Assembly (NCBI GenBank): GCA_030154225.1
Contig: JASKKI010000014.1
Coordinates: 1 to 41,547, forward strand
Length of the DNA stretch: 41,547 bases
Source: Clostridia bacterium
GTDB lineage: Bacteria > Bacillota > Peptococcia > Peptococcales > BICA1-8
Reading direction: 5' to 3'
Shown: in pieces, positions 32,806-41,207 of the stretch
Layout: every line of letters starts with the position of its first letter
How positions within the stretch are numbered: position 1 is the first letter of the stretch
Position numbers and translations under genes: made by a program
The notes under the pieces: model-generated
Told to the model about the DNA's origin: nothing
The model's database searches: none
The model's input: the letters and a program-made list of their open reading frames with translations, nothing else

Positions 32806-33938
32806 CTTCCAAGAAAGCACGATTAATTCAAGGTAATAGGGCATGTGCAGAAGGTGCAATGGCAGCTGGAGTTCGTTTTTTCGCTGGGTATCCCATTACC
32901 CCTTCTACAGAAATTGCGGAAATAATGTCTGAAGAATTACCTAAGTTAGGTGGAAAATTTATTCAGATGGAAGATGAAATTGCTAGTATGGCTTGTATAA
33001 TTGGCGCATCCCTAACGGGTAAAAAAGTTTTAACAGCAAGTAGTGGACCTGGTATTTCATTGAAACAGGAAGCCATTGGTTATGCTTGTATGACGGAAAT
33101 TCCCTGTGTAATAGTAAATGTTCAAAGGCTTGGTCCTAGCACAGGGGGTCCTACATCTTCTGCCCAGGGAGATATTATGCAGGCCCGTTGGGGTACTCAT
33201 GGTGACCACCCCATAATTGCTTTATGTCCATCATCTGTTTATGAATGCTTTACCCTAACTGTTACTGCAGTAAACTTTGCAGAGAAATATCGTACACCAG
33301 TTTATGTTCTAATGGATGAAATTATTGGTCATATGCGGGAAAAAGTAATATTACCAAATATTGATGAAATTAAGATAGTAAACCGTAAAAGACCTACCTG
33401 TCCCTCGAATGAATATAAGCCTTATCAAATTGATGAAACTCTAATTCCGGCCATGGCTGATTTCGGTACAGGTTATAAGTGGCATGTTACTGGCCTCTTT
33501 CATGACGAAACAGGATTTCCCAGTGGAAAACCTAAAGTCATAGAAGAACAATTTAAACGATTAATGACTAAATTTGATAAATATTCAGATGAAATATTAT
33601 CATGGGAGGAAACTGAAGCAGAAGATGCAGAAATCTTACTAGTGGCTTATGGTAGTACTGCCCGTTCTGCTTTAGATGCAGTAAATATATTAAGATCTGA
33701 AGGAATTAAAGTTGGTTTGTTTAGGCCCATTACCATCTGGCCGTTTCCTGAAAAAAGACTAAAAACTTTAGCCGAAAAAGCTAACAAAATCATTGTTCCG
33801 GAAATGAACTATGGACAACTAATCCTTGAAGTTGAAAGGATTTGTAAAGATAAAGCTTCCGTTGGTGGACTATTTAAATTTAATAGTTTACCAATAACTC
33901 CCGAGGAAATTATGTTTAAAATTAGGGAGGTGTTATAA
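32802..33938 (+). CDS. korA: 2-oxoacid:ferredoxin oxidoreductase, alpha subunit
   Basis: This 378-aa subunit oxidatively decarboxylates a 2-oxoacid with CoA to acyl-CoA. GYPITPSTEIAEIM, FIQMEDEIASMACIIGASLTGKKVLTASSGPG, GPSTGGPTSSAQGD and DEIIGHMREKV are typical of the KorA/VorB family. The enzyme may act on 2-oxoglutarate or branched-chain 2-oxoacids. The neighbouring liv genes make the latter plausible. ATG 32802 follows GGAGGG. It overlaps korD and korB by 4 and 1 bases, indicating tight coupling. Confidence 0.92.
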   Translation: MTSKKARLIQGNRACAEGAMAAGVRFFAGYPITPSTEIAEIMSEELPKLGGKFIQMEDEIASMACIIGASLTGKKVLTASSGPGISLKQEAIGYACMTEIPCVIVNVQRLGPSTGGPTSSAQGDIMQARWGTHGDHPIIALCPSSVYECFTLTVTAVNFAEKYRTPVYVLMDEIIGHMREKVILPNIDEIKIVNRKRPTCPSNEYKPYQIDETLIPAMADFGTGYKWHVTGLFHDETGFPSGKPKVIEEQFKRLMTKFDKYSDEILSWEETEAEDAEILLVAYGSTARSALDAVNILRSEGIKVGLFRPITIWPFPEKRLKTLAEKANKIIVPEMNYGQLILEVERICKDKASVGGLFKFNSLPITPEEIMFKIREVL

Positions 33939-34759
33939 TGCGGCCAGAATTACAAAAATTATTTCGAATGGATAAATTACCCCATATTTGGTGTCCGGGT
34001 TGTGGACATGGTATTATAACCAGAGCAATTGCAGAAGCAATTAATGAATCAGATCTGGATTTAGATAAAACAGTTATTGTTTCCGGTATTGGATGTTCTT
34101 CCCGTGCTCCAGGTTATATGCATTTTGATACATTGCATACCCTACATGGAAGAGCCCTGGCCTTTGCTACCGGGGTAAAGCTTGCTAATCCGGAATTAAA
34201 TGTATTTGTATTGACCGGTGATGGTGATGCTACAGCTATAGGTGGTAATCATTTTATTCATGCTGCCAGAAGAAATATTGATTTAAACATAATCCTCTTT
34301 AATAATAATATTTACGGTATGACTGGAGGACAGTATTCACCTCTAACACCAACAGGTAAAATAGCTTCTACTTCACCATATGGTAACCCGGAAAATAATT
34401 TTGATATCCCTGCTTTAGCTATTGCTGCAGGAGCATCTTATGTAGCCAGGGGAACAGCATTCCATGATAAATTGTTAATAGACTGTATTAAAGAAGGTAT
34501 AAAAAATAAAGGTTTTAGTTTAATAGAAGCAATGAGTATGTGTCCTACCTCTTATGGCAGGCGTAATAAAATGGGAAATGCTGCAGATATGCTTAATGAT
34601 TTAAAAACAACTGCAGTTAATATTAATGTTGCTAAAAAACTCCCCCCGGAAAAACTAGAAGGCAAATTTTTAATAGGGAAATTACACCATAAACCTTATC
34701 CAGAATTTACTCAAGAATACGATAAATTAATTGCTAAACTCCAGAAAGGGGCTGAATAA
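33938..34759 (+). CDS. korB: 2-oxoacid:ferredoxin oxidoreductase, beta (TPP) subunit
   Basis: This 273-aa subunit carries the thiamine-diphosphate site: GDGDATAIGGNHFIHAARR with NNNIYGMTGGQ downstream. It also has cysteines for a [4Fe-4S] cluster in WCPGCGHG (near 18-25) and GIGCSSRAP (near 50-58). It binds the substrate-derived intermediate and passes electrons on. ATG 33938 shares its first base with the end of korA. It follows AGGGAGG. Confidence 0.94.
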   Translation: MRPELQKLFRMDKLPHIWCPGCGHGIITRAIAEAINESDLDLDKTVIVSGIGCSSRAPGYMHFDTLHTLHGRALAFATGVKLANPELNVFVLTGDGDATAIGGNHFIHAARRNIDLNIILFNNNIYGMTGGQYSPLTPTGKIASTSPYGNPENNFDIPALAIAAGASYVARGTAFHDKLLIDCIKEGIKNKGFSLIEAMSMCPTSYGRRNKMGNAADMLNDLKTTAVNINVAKKLPPEKLEGKFLIGKLHHKPYPEFTQEYDKLIAKLQKGAE

Positions 34760-34761
34760 TT

Positions 34762-35298
34762 ATGAAAAGGTGGAAATTCAGACTCAGTGGTTCTGGAGGT
34801 CAAGGTTTAATTACAGCAGGAATAATCTTGGGTGAAGCTGCCGTAATTGAAGGAAAAGAGGTTGTGCAGTCCCAAAGCTATGGTCCGGAAGCAAGGGGGG
34901 GAGCCAGTAAGGCAGAAGTTATCATTGATGATAAAAAAATAAATTACCCCAAAGTAGTAATTCCAGAAGTATTATTAGCTATGTCCCAGGAAGCGGCAGA
35001 TAAGTATGGTACAGAAATTGAGGACAATGGGTTAATAATCATAGATTCTAGCATGGTTAATAATTTCAAAAATGATAAAGCAAAGATAGTTAACATTCCA
35101 ATTACTAAATTAGCCAAAGAAGAAATTGGTAAAACTTTTGTAGCTAATATTATTGCTATTTCCGCTTTAGTTAATTTGACTAAGGTAGTTTCCTTTGATT
35201 CCTTAAAACAGGCTGTTTTAAACCGTATTCCCAAAGGAACAGAAGATATTAATCTTAAAGCTTTAGAAATCGGTTGGAAATGGGCACAAAGTAATTAA
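34762..35298 (+). CDS. korC: 2-oxoacid:ferredoxin oxidoreductase, gamma subunit
   Basis: This 178-aa subunit carries the family motifs LSGSGGQGLITAGIILGEAA (about 8-27) and QSQSYGPEARGGASKAEVIID. The subunit closes the CoA pocket and completes the four-subunit enzyme. ATG 34762 starts 2 bases after the korB stop, with AAAGGGG upstream. The operon ends in a strong bidirectional terminator shared with putP. Confidence 0.94.
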   Translation: MKRWKFRLSGSGGQGLITAGIILGEAAVIEGKEVVQSQSYGPEARGGASKAEVIIDDKKINYPKVVIPEVLLAMSQEAADKYGTEIEDNGLIIIDSSMVNNFKNDKAKIVNIPITKLAKEEIGKTFVANIIAISALVNLTKVVSFDSLKQAVLNRIPKGTEDINLKALEIGWKWAQSN

Positions 35299-35300
35299 TA

Positions 35301-35340
35301 AAAAAACTACGGAGACTCATAATGGTCTCCGTAGTTTTTT
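35301..35340. terminator. Bidirectional terminator between kor operon and putP
   Basis: AAAAAACTACGGAGAC (35301-35316) pairs with its exact complement at 35325-35340 across TCATAATG. A- and T-runs on either side make it active on both strands. Confidence 0.93.
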
Positions 35341-36829
35341 AAATTTTACTAATTTTAACTTGTTCAAACTCATCAATAATTTCCTGAGCAGGTTCTTTAT
35401 CTAATAAACTTCCTATTAAGATTGAGATAATAGATATCAAAAAGCCTGGAACAATTTCATATAACTCAAATATTCCACCTTCAAGTTGTTTCCAGATGAT
35501 TACAGTTAGCCCTCCACTAATCATCCCCATTAAAGCTCCTAAACAGGTCATCCTTTTCCAAAATAGGGATAATATTATTGTTGGCCCAAAAGCAGCACCA
35601 AAACCAGCCCAGGCATAAGCAACTAAATCCAATACTGAACTCTCAGGATCCAAGGCTAAAAGAAAAGCAATAATGGAAACTATAATAACAGCTAAACGAC
35701 CTACCCAAACCAATTCCTTTTCCGTTGCATTTTTCTTTAGAAATACCTTATAAAAATCTTCAGTGATTGAGGATGCACTAACCAGTAACTGGGAATCGGC
35801 AGTACTCATGATAGCTGATAAAATTGCAGCTAAAAGAAAACCGGCTAGTAAAGAAGGGAATAAATCATTAACCATAACCATAAAAACGGTTTCAGAAGCT
35901 GGACCTTCTAATGGTTGGGTTAAATAAACCCTACCAACTACTCCCACCAGTACTGCAGCAAACAGGGATATAATGACCCAGGTCATGGCAATTATCCTGG
36001 CTTGTTTAATTTCTTGGGTCGAACGAATTGCCATGAACCTTACCAGTATATGGGGTTGACCAAAATAACCTAATCCCCAGGCTAATAAAGATACTAGGGC
36101 AATAATGGAAATAGCTTTACCATCGGTTGACGTTAACGGGTTTATTAATTGAGGATTTATTTTTCCCAGTAATTCCATGGTAGTTGTTGTTCCACCCAAT
36201 ACCTTCATTCCTTTTAAAGGAACAATAATAATAGCGAAAAACATAAGCATTCCTTGAAAAAAATCTGTCCAGCATACCGCCATAAAACCACCTAAAAAGG
36301 TATAAGTAACAACAAAAAATACTCCTATTGTTAACGCTATTAAATAAGAAATATCAAAAACAGTGCTAAATAATTTACCACCAGCTACAAAACCTGATGC
36401 TGTATAAAAAATAAAAAAAACAATTATAAAAATTGCCGAAATTAACCTTAAAATTTTAGATTTATCACGAAATCTATTTTCAAAGTAATCAGATAAAGTT
36501 AAGGAATTACCAGCAATTTGTGTATACTTTCGTAAATGTTTGGCAATAAACTTCCAATTCAGATATGTTCCTAAAGCTAAACCAATAGCAATCCAAGATG
36601 CTTCGAACCCTTTAAGATATGCATATCCGGGTAATCCCAGTAATAACCATCCGCTCATATCCGAAGCTTGTGCACTTAGAGAAGTAACCCAACTATTTAA
36701 CTGTCTACCACCTAAAATATAATCGGCAATATCGGTAGTTTTTCTAAAAAATATTAACCCTATGGCAAGTATGAGTAGTAGATATAATATAAAAGCTATA
36801 ATAATACCTAAATTGTTACTAATAAACAT
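35339..36829 (-). CDS. putP: Sodium/proline symporter (SSS family)
   Basis: This 496-aa integral membrane protein has about 13 helices. PutP hallmarks are DYILGGRQLNSWVTSLSAQASDMSGWLLLGLPG (residues about 36-68), YTASGFVAGGKLF, and SAIMSTADSQLLVSASSITEDFY in helix 8/9, holding the sodium-site serines and threonine. It should import proline, or a related amino acid or osmolyte, with Na+. ATG 36829 follows AAGGAGGAC. It is monocistronic, divergent from the liv operon. A glycine-betaine or pantothenate role is less likely from these motifs. Confidence 0.92.
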   Translation of the reverse strand: MFISNNLGIIIAFILYLLLILAIGLIFFRKTTDIADYILGGRQLNSWVTSLSAQASDMSGWLLLGLPGYAYLKGFEASWIAIGLALGTYLNWKFIAKHLRKYTQIAGNSLTLSDYFENRFRDKSKILRLISAIFIIVFFIFYTASGFVAGGKLFSTVFDISYLIALTIGVFFVVTYTFLGGFMAVCWTDFFQGMLMFFAIIIVPLKGMKVLGGTTTTMELLGKINPQLINPLTSTDGKAISIIALVSLLAWGLGYFGQPHILVRFMAIRSTQEIKQARIIAMTWVIISLFAAVLVGVVGRVYLTQPLEGPASETVFMVMVNDLFPSLLAGFLLAAILSAIMSTADSQLLVSASSITEDFYKVFLKKNATEKELVWVGRLAVIIVSIIAFLLALDPESSVLDLVAYAWAGFGAAFGPTIILSLFWKRMTCLGALMGMISGGLTVIIWKQLEGGIFELYEIVPGFLISIISILIGSLLDKEPAQEIIDEFEQVKISKI

Positions 36830-37193
36830 TATAGTCCTCCTTATATTTGAATTTTTAAAATAAAACTAAATTTTTTATTAACATCTCATTGTTGAATAAA
36901 ATATTTAGTTATACAAAACTTTTTAAAATCCTTTAAAATATTATTGCCATAAAAATAATATAATTATAATTATTATTGAAATACATATTTTTATTAATCA
37001 GGAATTTTTTGATTTGTGGAAAATTCCATACATTTATTTAAAAAACTATTGCTTTGTTAATAAAAAAGTGGTAGTCTACTCTATGTAGATATTAATCCTC
37101 TCATCGCGGACATAGTGTGGGATAGGAGGGATTTACAAAAGAGAAGAAAGAGAACAACATTAAAAAATTTATAAAGGATTTTAGGGGGGTTAT
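36830..37193 (+). promoter_or_regulatory. putP-livK divergent region with structured livK leader
   Basis: No gene is seen. The left part is AT-rich and holds a GGAATTTT (37001-37008)/AAAATTCC (37020-37027) inverted repeat. A weak promoter candidate is TTGTTA near 37055 and TACTCT 17 nt on. The right part can fold into a stem, ACTCTATGT (37078-37086) with ACATAGTGT (37110-37118), one mismatch. Its loop segment AATCC (37094-37098) can pair with GGATT (37129-37133), an H-type pseudoknot shape. TCTAC/GTAGA (37075-37089) is a mutually exclusive alternative. This resembles a regulated leader, but matches no riboswitch class I know. Confidence 0.35.
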
Positions 37194-38381
37194 ATGATGT
37201 TTAGAAAAAGAAATGCTTTAATTTTACTGGTTACTTTCTTAATTTTATCCTTAATTGTAGCAGGATGTGGAGGAAACAAGAAAGAGGAGCCAAAAAAAGA
37301 AGATACAGAAACTTCTGAAGTAATAAAAATAGGTGTTTTTGAACCAATGACCAACGCCAATGCAGCCGGTGGAGCAATGGAAGTCGAAGGTATTCAGCTG
37401 GCCAATGACCTGTATCCTGAGGTTCTGGGTAAAAAAATTAAATTAGTTATCGCTGATAACAAATCTGATAAAGTAGAAGCAGCCAATGCTGTAACTAGAT
37501 TAGTAGAAAAAGAAAAAGTTGTAGCTATTATTGGTAGCTGGGGAAGCTCTTTTTCTATGGCTGCAGGACCAATTGTTAAAGAAAATAAAATTCCCGCTGT
37601 TGCTGCATCTGCAACTAATCCATTGGTTACCAAGGGTAATGATTATTACTTCAGGGTTTGTTTTATCGATCCTTTTCAAGGAAAAGTAATGGCTAACTAT
37701 GCTTTTAACCAGATTGGTGCGAAAAAAGCTGCAATAATTAAAGAAGTTTCCAATGACTATGCAGTTGGATTAGCAAAATTCTTTAGTGATGAGTTTGTAA
37801 AATTAACTGGAGATCCCAAAAGTATTGTAGCTAATGTTGATTATCAAACCAACGACCAGGAATTTTCTGCTCAATTACAAGCTGCGGCTCAAGCCAATCC
37901 TGATGTAATTTTCGCACCTGGTAACTTTACCGAATCTGCATTAATTATTAAACAAGCGAGAGAACAAGGTATTGATATTCCTATCATCGGTGGAGATACC
38001 TGGGAAGCTCCTGAATTTTTGCAAATCGGTGGTGAAGCAGTTGAAGGTGCTGTTTTCTCAACATTCTTTACTTCTGAAGTACCTATAACTAAAGAGTCTG
38101 AAAAATTCCTTGCAGAATATAGAAAAAAATATAATGAAGAACCCAGTTCAGTTGCAGCTTTAGGTTATGATGCTTATTTAGTGATCCGTGCTGCTATTGA
38201 AAAAGCCGGATCAACAGACCCGGTTAAAATAAGAGATGAAATTGCCAAAACTAAAGATTTTGTAGGTGCAGCTGGTATTATTACACTTGATGAAAATGGT
38301 GATGCTGTTAAAAGTGCCGTAATCAAAAAAGTGGAAAACGGTAAATTTGTCTATCAAGCTACTGTCGAACCTTCAAAATAA
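37194..38381 (+). CDS. livK: Branched-chain amino-acid ABC transporter binding lipoprotein
   Basis: This 395-aa protein starts at ATG 37194 (37197 is also possible) after AGGGGGG. The signal peptide ends in lipobox VAGC, followed by a Lys/Glu-rich linker. The type-1 binding domain shows IKIGVFEPMTNANAAGGAMEVEGIQLANDL, IIGSWGSSFSMAAGPIVKENKIPAVAASATNP and ALGYDAYLVIRAAIEKAG, as in LivJ/LivK leucine, isoleucine and valine receptors. Related receptors bind amides or aromatic acids, so the ligand is inferred from family. A strong hairpin separates it from livH. Confidence 0.92.
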   Translation: MMFRKRNALILLVTFLILSLIVAGCGGNKKEEPKKEDTETSEVIKIGVFEPMTNANAAGGAMEVEGIQLANDLYPEVLGKKIKLVIADNKSDKVEAANAVTRLVEKEKVVAIIGSWGSSFSMAAGPIVKENKIPAVAASATNPLVTKGNDYYFRVCFIDPFQGKVMANYAFNQIGAKKAAIIKEVSNDYAVGLAKFFSDEFVKLTGDPKSIVANVDYQTNDQEFSAQLQAAAQANPDVIFAPGNFTESALIIKQAREQGIDIPIIGGDTWEAPEFLQIGGEAVEGAVFSTFFTSEVPITKESEKFLAEYRKKYNEEPSSVAALGYDAYLVIRAAIEKAGSTDPVKIRDEIAKTKDFVGAAGIITLDENGDAVKSAVIKKVENGKFVYQATVEPSK

Positions 38382-38396
38382 TTCCATAACATAAAA

Positions 38397-38430
38397 TAGA
38401 GGAGCGAAGAGTTTATTCTTCACTCCTCTA
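38397..38430 (+). other. Intercistronic hairpin between livK and livH
   Basis: TAGAGGAG-C-GAAGA (38397-38410) pairs with TCTTC-A-CTCCTCTA (38417-38430) across a 6-nt loop, with one mismatch. No T-run follows, so it may protect livK mRNA or cause partial termination, giving more receptor than permease. Confidence 0.75.
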
Positions 38431-38475
38431 AATATTGCTATGGTTTTTAAATAATACGAATAGAGGGGACATGTA

Positions 38476-39369
38476 ATGACTCTGGAACTTTTCTTACAAC
38501 ACATGGTAAATGGTATTTCACTAGGAAGCTTGTATGCTTTAATTGCCATAGGATATACAATGGTTTACGGAATATTAAGACTAATCAATTTTGCCCACGG
38601 TGACCTGATTATGATAGCTGCTTATATTGCTTTTTATTCTGTTGCAATATTCTCCATTCCCTGGTATTTGTCATTTATTATTGCTGTTTTATTTACTATG
38701 GCCCTTGGAATAATGATTGAACGTTCAGCTTATAAACCTTTACGAAGTTCACCAAGGATCACCGTTTTAATATCCGCCATTGGTGTATCTTTTCTTTTGC
38801 AAAACTTAGGAATAGTAATTTTTGGAGGAAGACCTAAACCTTTTCAAGTTCCCGAGCTTTTTTCAAAAGTATATGAAATAGCTGGAGTAAATATTGTTAG
38901 TATTACATTCTTTATTCCCATTATAACTATAGTTTTGCTCCTGGGCTTAATTTATCTTATTAATAAGACTAAAGTTGGCATGGCTATGAGGGCAGTTGCT
39001 AAGGATTATGATACATCAAGTTTAATGGGTATAGATGTAAATAAAATTATTTCCACTACTTTTGGTGTTGGTTCAGGATTAGCGGCAGTAGGTGGAGTTA
39101 TGTGGAGTATGAAATTTCCACAACTAATTCCATTTATGGGGGTAATTCCTGGACTTAAGTGCTTTATTGCTGCTGTAGTTGGTGGCATTGGTAATATAAC
39201 CGGTGCAGTTATAGGTGGTTTTTTATTAGGTTTAGGAGAAATTTTATTGGTCGCTTTTTTACCAGAACTTTCGGGCTACCGGGATGCTTTTGCATTTATA
39301 TTATTAATTCTTATTCTTCTATTAAAGCCAACAGGTATTATGGGTGAAAAAATTGCAGAAAAGGTGTGA
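38476..39369 (+). CDS. livH: Branched-chain amino-acid ABC transporter permease LivH
   Basis: This 297-aa permease has about eight membrane helices. It shows GISLGSLYALIAIGYTMVYGILRLINFAHGDLIM at the N-terminus and GVIPGLKCFIAAVVGGIGNITGAVIGGFLLGLGE near the end, the coupling loop region that contacts LivG/LivF ATPases. ATG 38476 follows GAGGGG. livM starts 3 bases after its stop. One of the two membrane channels of the LIV-I-type system. Confidence 0.95.
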   Translation: MTLELFLQHMVNGISLGSLYALIAIGYTMVYGILRLINFAHGDLIMIAAYIAFYSVAIFSIPWYLSFIIAVLFTMALGIMIERSAYKPLRSSPRITVLISAIGVSFLLQNLGIVIFGGRPKPFQVPELFSKVYEIAGVNIVSITFFIPIITIVLLLGLIYLINKTKVGMAMRAVAKDYDTSSLMGIDVNKIISTTFGVGSGLAAVGGVMWSMKFPQLIPFMGVIPGLKCFIAAVVGGIGNITGAVIGGFLLGLGEILLVAFLPELSGYRDAFAFILLILILLLKPTGIMGEKIAEKV

Positions 39370-39372
39370 GCC

Positions 39373-40440
39373 ATGAGTAAAAAAGTTATTACTTCATTAA
39401 TTTTGATTTTAATTACAATAACTCTTTTGATTATTGCTCAAAATAATTTAGATTCTTTTAGTTTGAGGATTTTAAATTTATGTGGTATTTATGTAATTTT
39501 TGCTGTTAGCATGAATTTGATCAATGGCTTTACCGGACAATTAGCTTTAGGACATGCGGGATTTATTGCAGTGGGAGCTTATTCCTACTCCCTATTAGTA
39601 ATGGATCCACAGTTAAAAGAAATGAATTTCTTTTTAAAACCCCTTATTGCACCTCTAAATACAGTACACTGGCCTTTTTTACCCGCATTAATTTTGGCAG
39701 GCTTAATGGCAGCACTTGCTGGTTTTTTGGTTGGTGCTCCTGCTTTAAGACTAAGGGGAGATTATTTAGCAATTGCTACTTTAGGCTTTGGTGAAATAAT
39801 TAGGATAATTTTTACCAATACCCAGAGTATTACTAATGGTTCCTTAGGTTTAAAAGGAATTCCTGCTCCGGACAAATTTTTATTTTTTTCTATGAAGAAC
39901 AGCCTAATGTGGTGGGTATGGATTGCGGCTATAATAACAGTTATTTTTCATTTCTTATTGATAGATTCTAGCTATGGACGTGCTTTTAAGGCAATTAGAG
40001 AAGATGAAAAAGCTGCTCAAGCAATGGGAATAGCTTTGTTTAAACATAAAGTTATGGCAATGGTTATTAGCTCTTTTTTTGCTGGAATTGGTGGGGCACT
40101 TTTAGCAAGTTTAATTGGCACTATAGACCCGCTAATGTTTAGATTTTTGCTTACTTTTAATATTCTTTTAATTGTTGTTGTTGGTGGTATGGGTAGTATT
40201 TCCGGCTCAATAATATCTGCAATCTCTATTACAATTTTAATGGAAGTATTAAGAGCTCTTGATCAGGGATTTATGGGTCTGCCGGCTTTACCTGGTTTAA
40301 GAATGGTTGTTTTTGCTCTGTTATTAATGAGTGTTGTTTTATTCTATCCTAAAGGACTTATGGGTAATGAGGAACTTTCCTGGAATAAACTAATGAATTT
40401 ATTAAAAAAACCCTTACTCTTAAAGGAGGTTAAAAAATGA
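39373..40440 (+). CDS. livM: Branched-chain amino-acid ABC transporter permease LivM
   Basis: This 355-aa protein has about ten helices and LivM features: NLINGFTGQLALGHAGFIAVGAYSYSLL, APALRLRGDYLAIATLGFGEIIRI, GRAFKAIREDEKAAQAMGI (the ATPase-contact loop) and IVVVGGMGSISGSII. It pairs with LivH to form the transmembrane channel. ATG 39373 follows AAAGGTGTGAG. Its end overlaps livG by 4 bases (ATGA), coupling their translation. Confidence 0.95.
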   Translation: MSKKVITSLILILITITLLIIAQNNLDSFSLRILNLCGIYVIFAVSMNLINGFTGQLALGHAGFIAVGAYSYSLLVMDPQLKEMNFFLKPLIAPLNTVHWPFLPALILAGLMAALAGFLVGAPALRLRGDYLAIATLGFGEIIRIIFTNTQSITNGSLGLKGIPAPDKFLFFSMKNSLMWWVWIAAIITVIFHFLLIDSSYGRAFKAIREDEKAAQAMGIALFKHKVMAMVISSFFAGIGGALLASLIGTIDPLMFRFLLTFNILLIVVVGGMGSISGSIISAISITILMEVLRALDQGFMGLPALPGLRMVVFALLLMSVVLFYPKGLMGNEELSWNKLMNLLKKPLLLKEVKK

Positions 40441-41207
40441 GCCTTTTAGAAGTAAAGGATGTAACAATGCAATTTGGTGGTTTAACAGCAGTTACTAATT
40501 TTAACCTCCACATAAATAACGATGAAATAGTTGGACTAATAGGTCCAAATGGTGCAGGTAAAACCACTTGTTTCAATGTTATTACAGGTGAGTATATTCC
40601 CAGTAAAGGTAGTGTTTTTTTTGAAAAGAAAGACATCACCAAAGCAAGATCAGATCAGGTTACTAAATTAGGGATTGCCCGAACTTTTCAAAATATAAGA
40701 CTTTTTAAAGATCTAACAGTTTTGGAAAATGTTTTAATTGCTAATCACTTAAATGTTAAATCTAATCTTTTTACAGCAATATTTAAATTACCAAAATATC
40801 AAAAAGAAGAAAGACAAATGTATGAAAAGTCTTTGGACCTTCTAAAAGAGTTAAAACTGGAAAGATTTAAAAATGAGAAATCATCCTCACTTCCTTATGG
40901 ACTACAACGAAGATTGGAAATTGCTAGGGCCCTAGCAACTCAACCTAAACTATTATTATTAGATGAACCAGCTGCAGGTATGAATCCTCAAGAATCTATA
41001 GAATTAATGAAATTAATTAATGAGATAAAAGAGAAGTTTAATTTAACTATTTTTATGATTGAACATCATATGCCTGTAATTATGGGAGTTTGTAAAAGAA
41101 TACTTGTACTTGACCATGGTCTAACAATTGCCGAAGGAACACCAAAAGAAATTCAAACTAATCCAAAAGTTATTGAGGCATATTTGGGAGTTGAGACTAT
41201 TGCTTAA
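40437..41207 (+). CDS. livG: Branched-chain amino-acid ABC transporter ATPase LivG
   Basis: This 256-aa ABC ATPase has Walker A GPNGAGKTT (36-44), the LivG-specific long insert RTFQNIRLFKDLTVLENVLIANH, signature motif LPYGLQRRLEIARAL and Walker B LLLLDEPAAGMNP. It ends with the usual GTPKEIQTNPKVIEAYLG. ATP hydrolysis drives the LivHM permease. The start ATG overlaps livM by 4 bases and follows AAAGGAGG. It overlaps livF by 8 bases. Confidence 0.96.
   Translation: MSLLEVKDVTMQFGGLTAVTNFNLHINNDEIVGLIGPNGAGKTTCFNVITGEYIPSKGSVFFEKKDITKARSDQVTKLGIARTFQNIRLFKDLTVLENVLIANHLNVKSNLFTAIFKLPKYQKEERQMYEKSLDLLKELKLERFKNEKSSSLPYGLQRRLEIARALATQPKLLLLDEPAAGMNPQESIELMKLINEIKEKFNLTIFMIEHHMPVIMGVCKRILVLDHGLTIAEGTPKEIQTNPKVIEAYLGVETIA

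Noticed and set aside
37001-37027. CodY-like box (AATTTT...AAAATT) upstream of livK
   Set aside because: The half sites are too far apart for the 15-bp CodY consensus. It is only an AT-rich inverted repeat.
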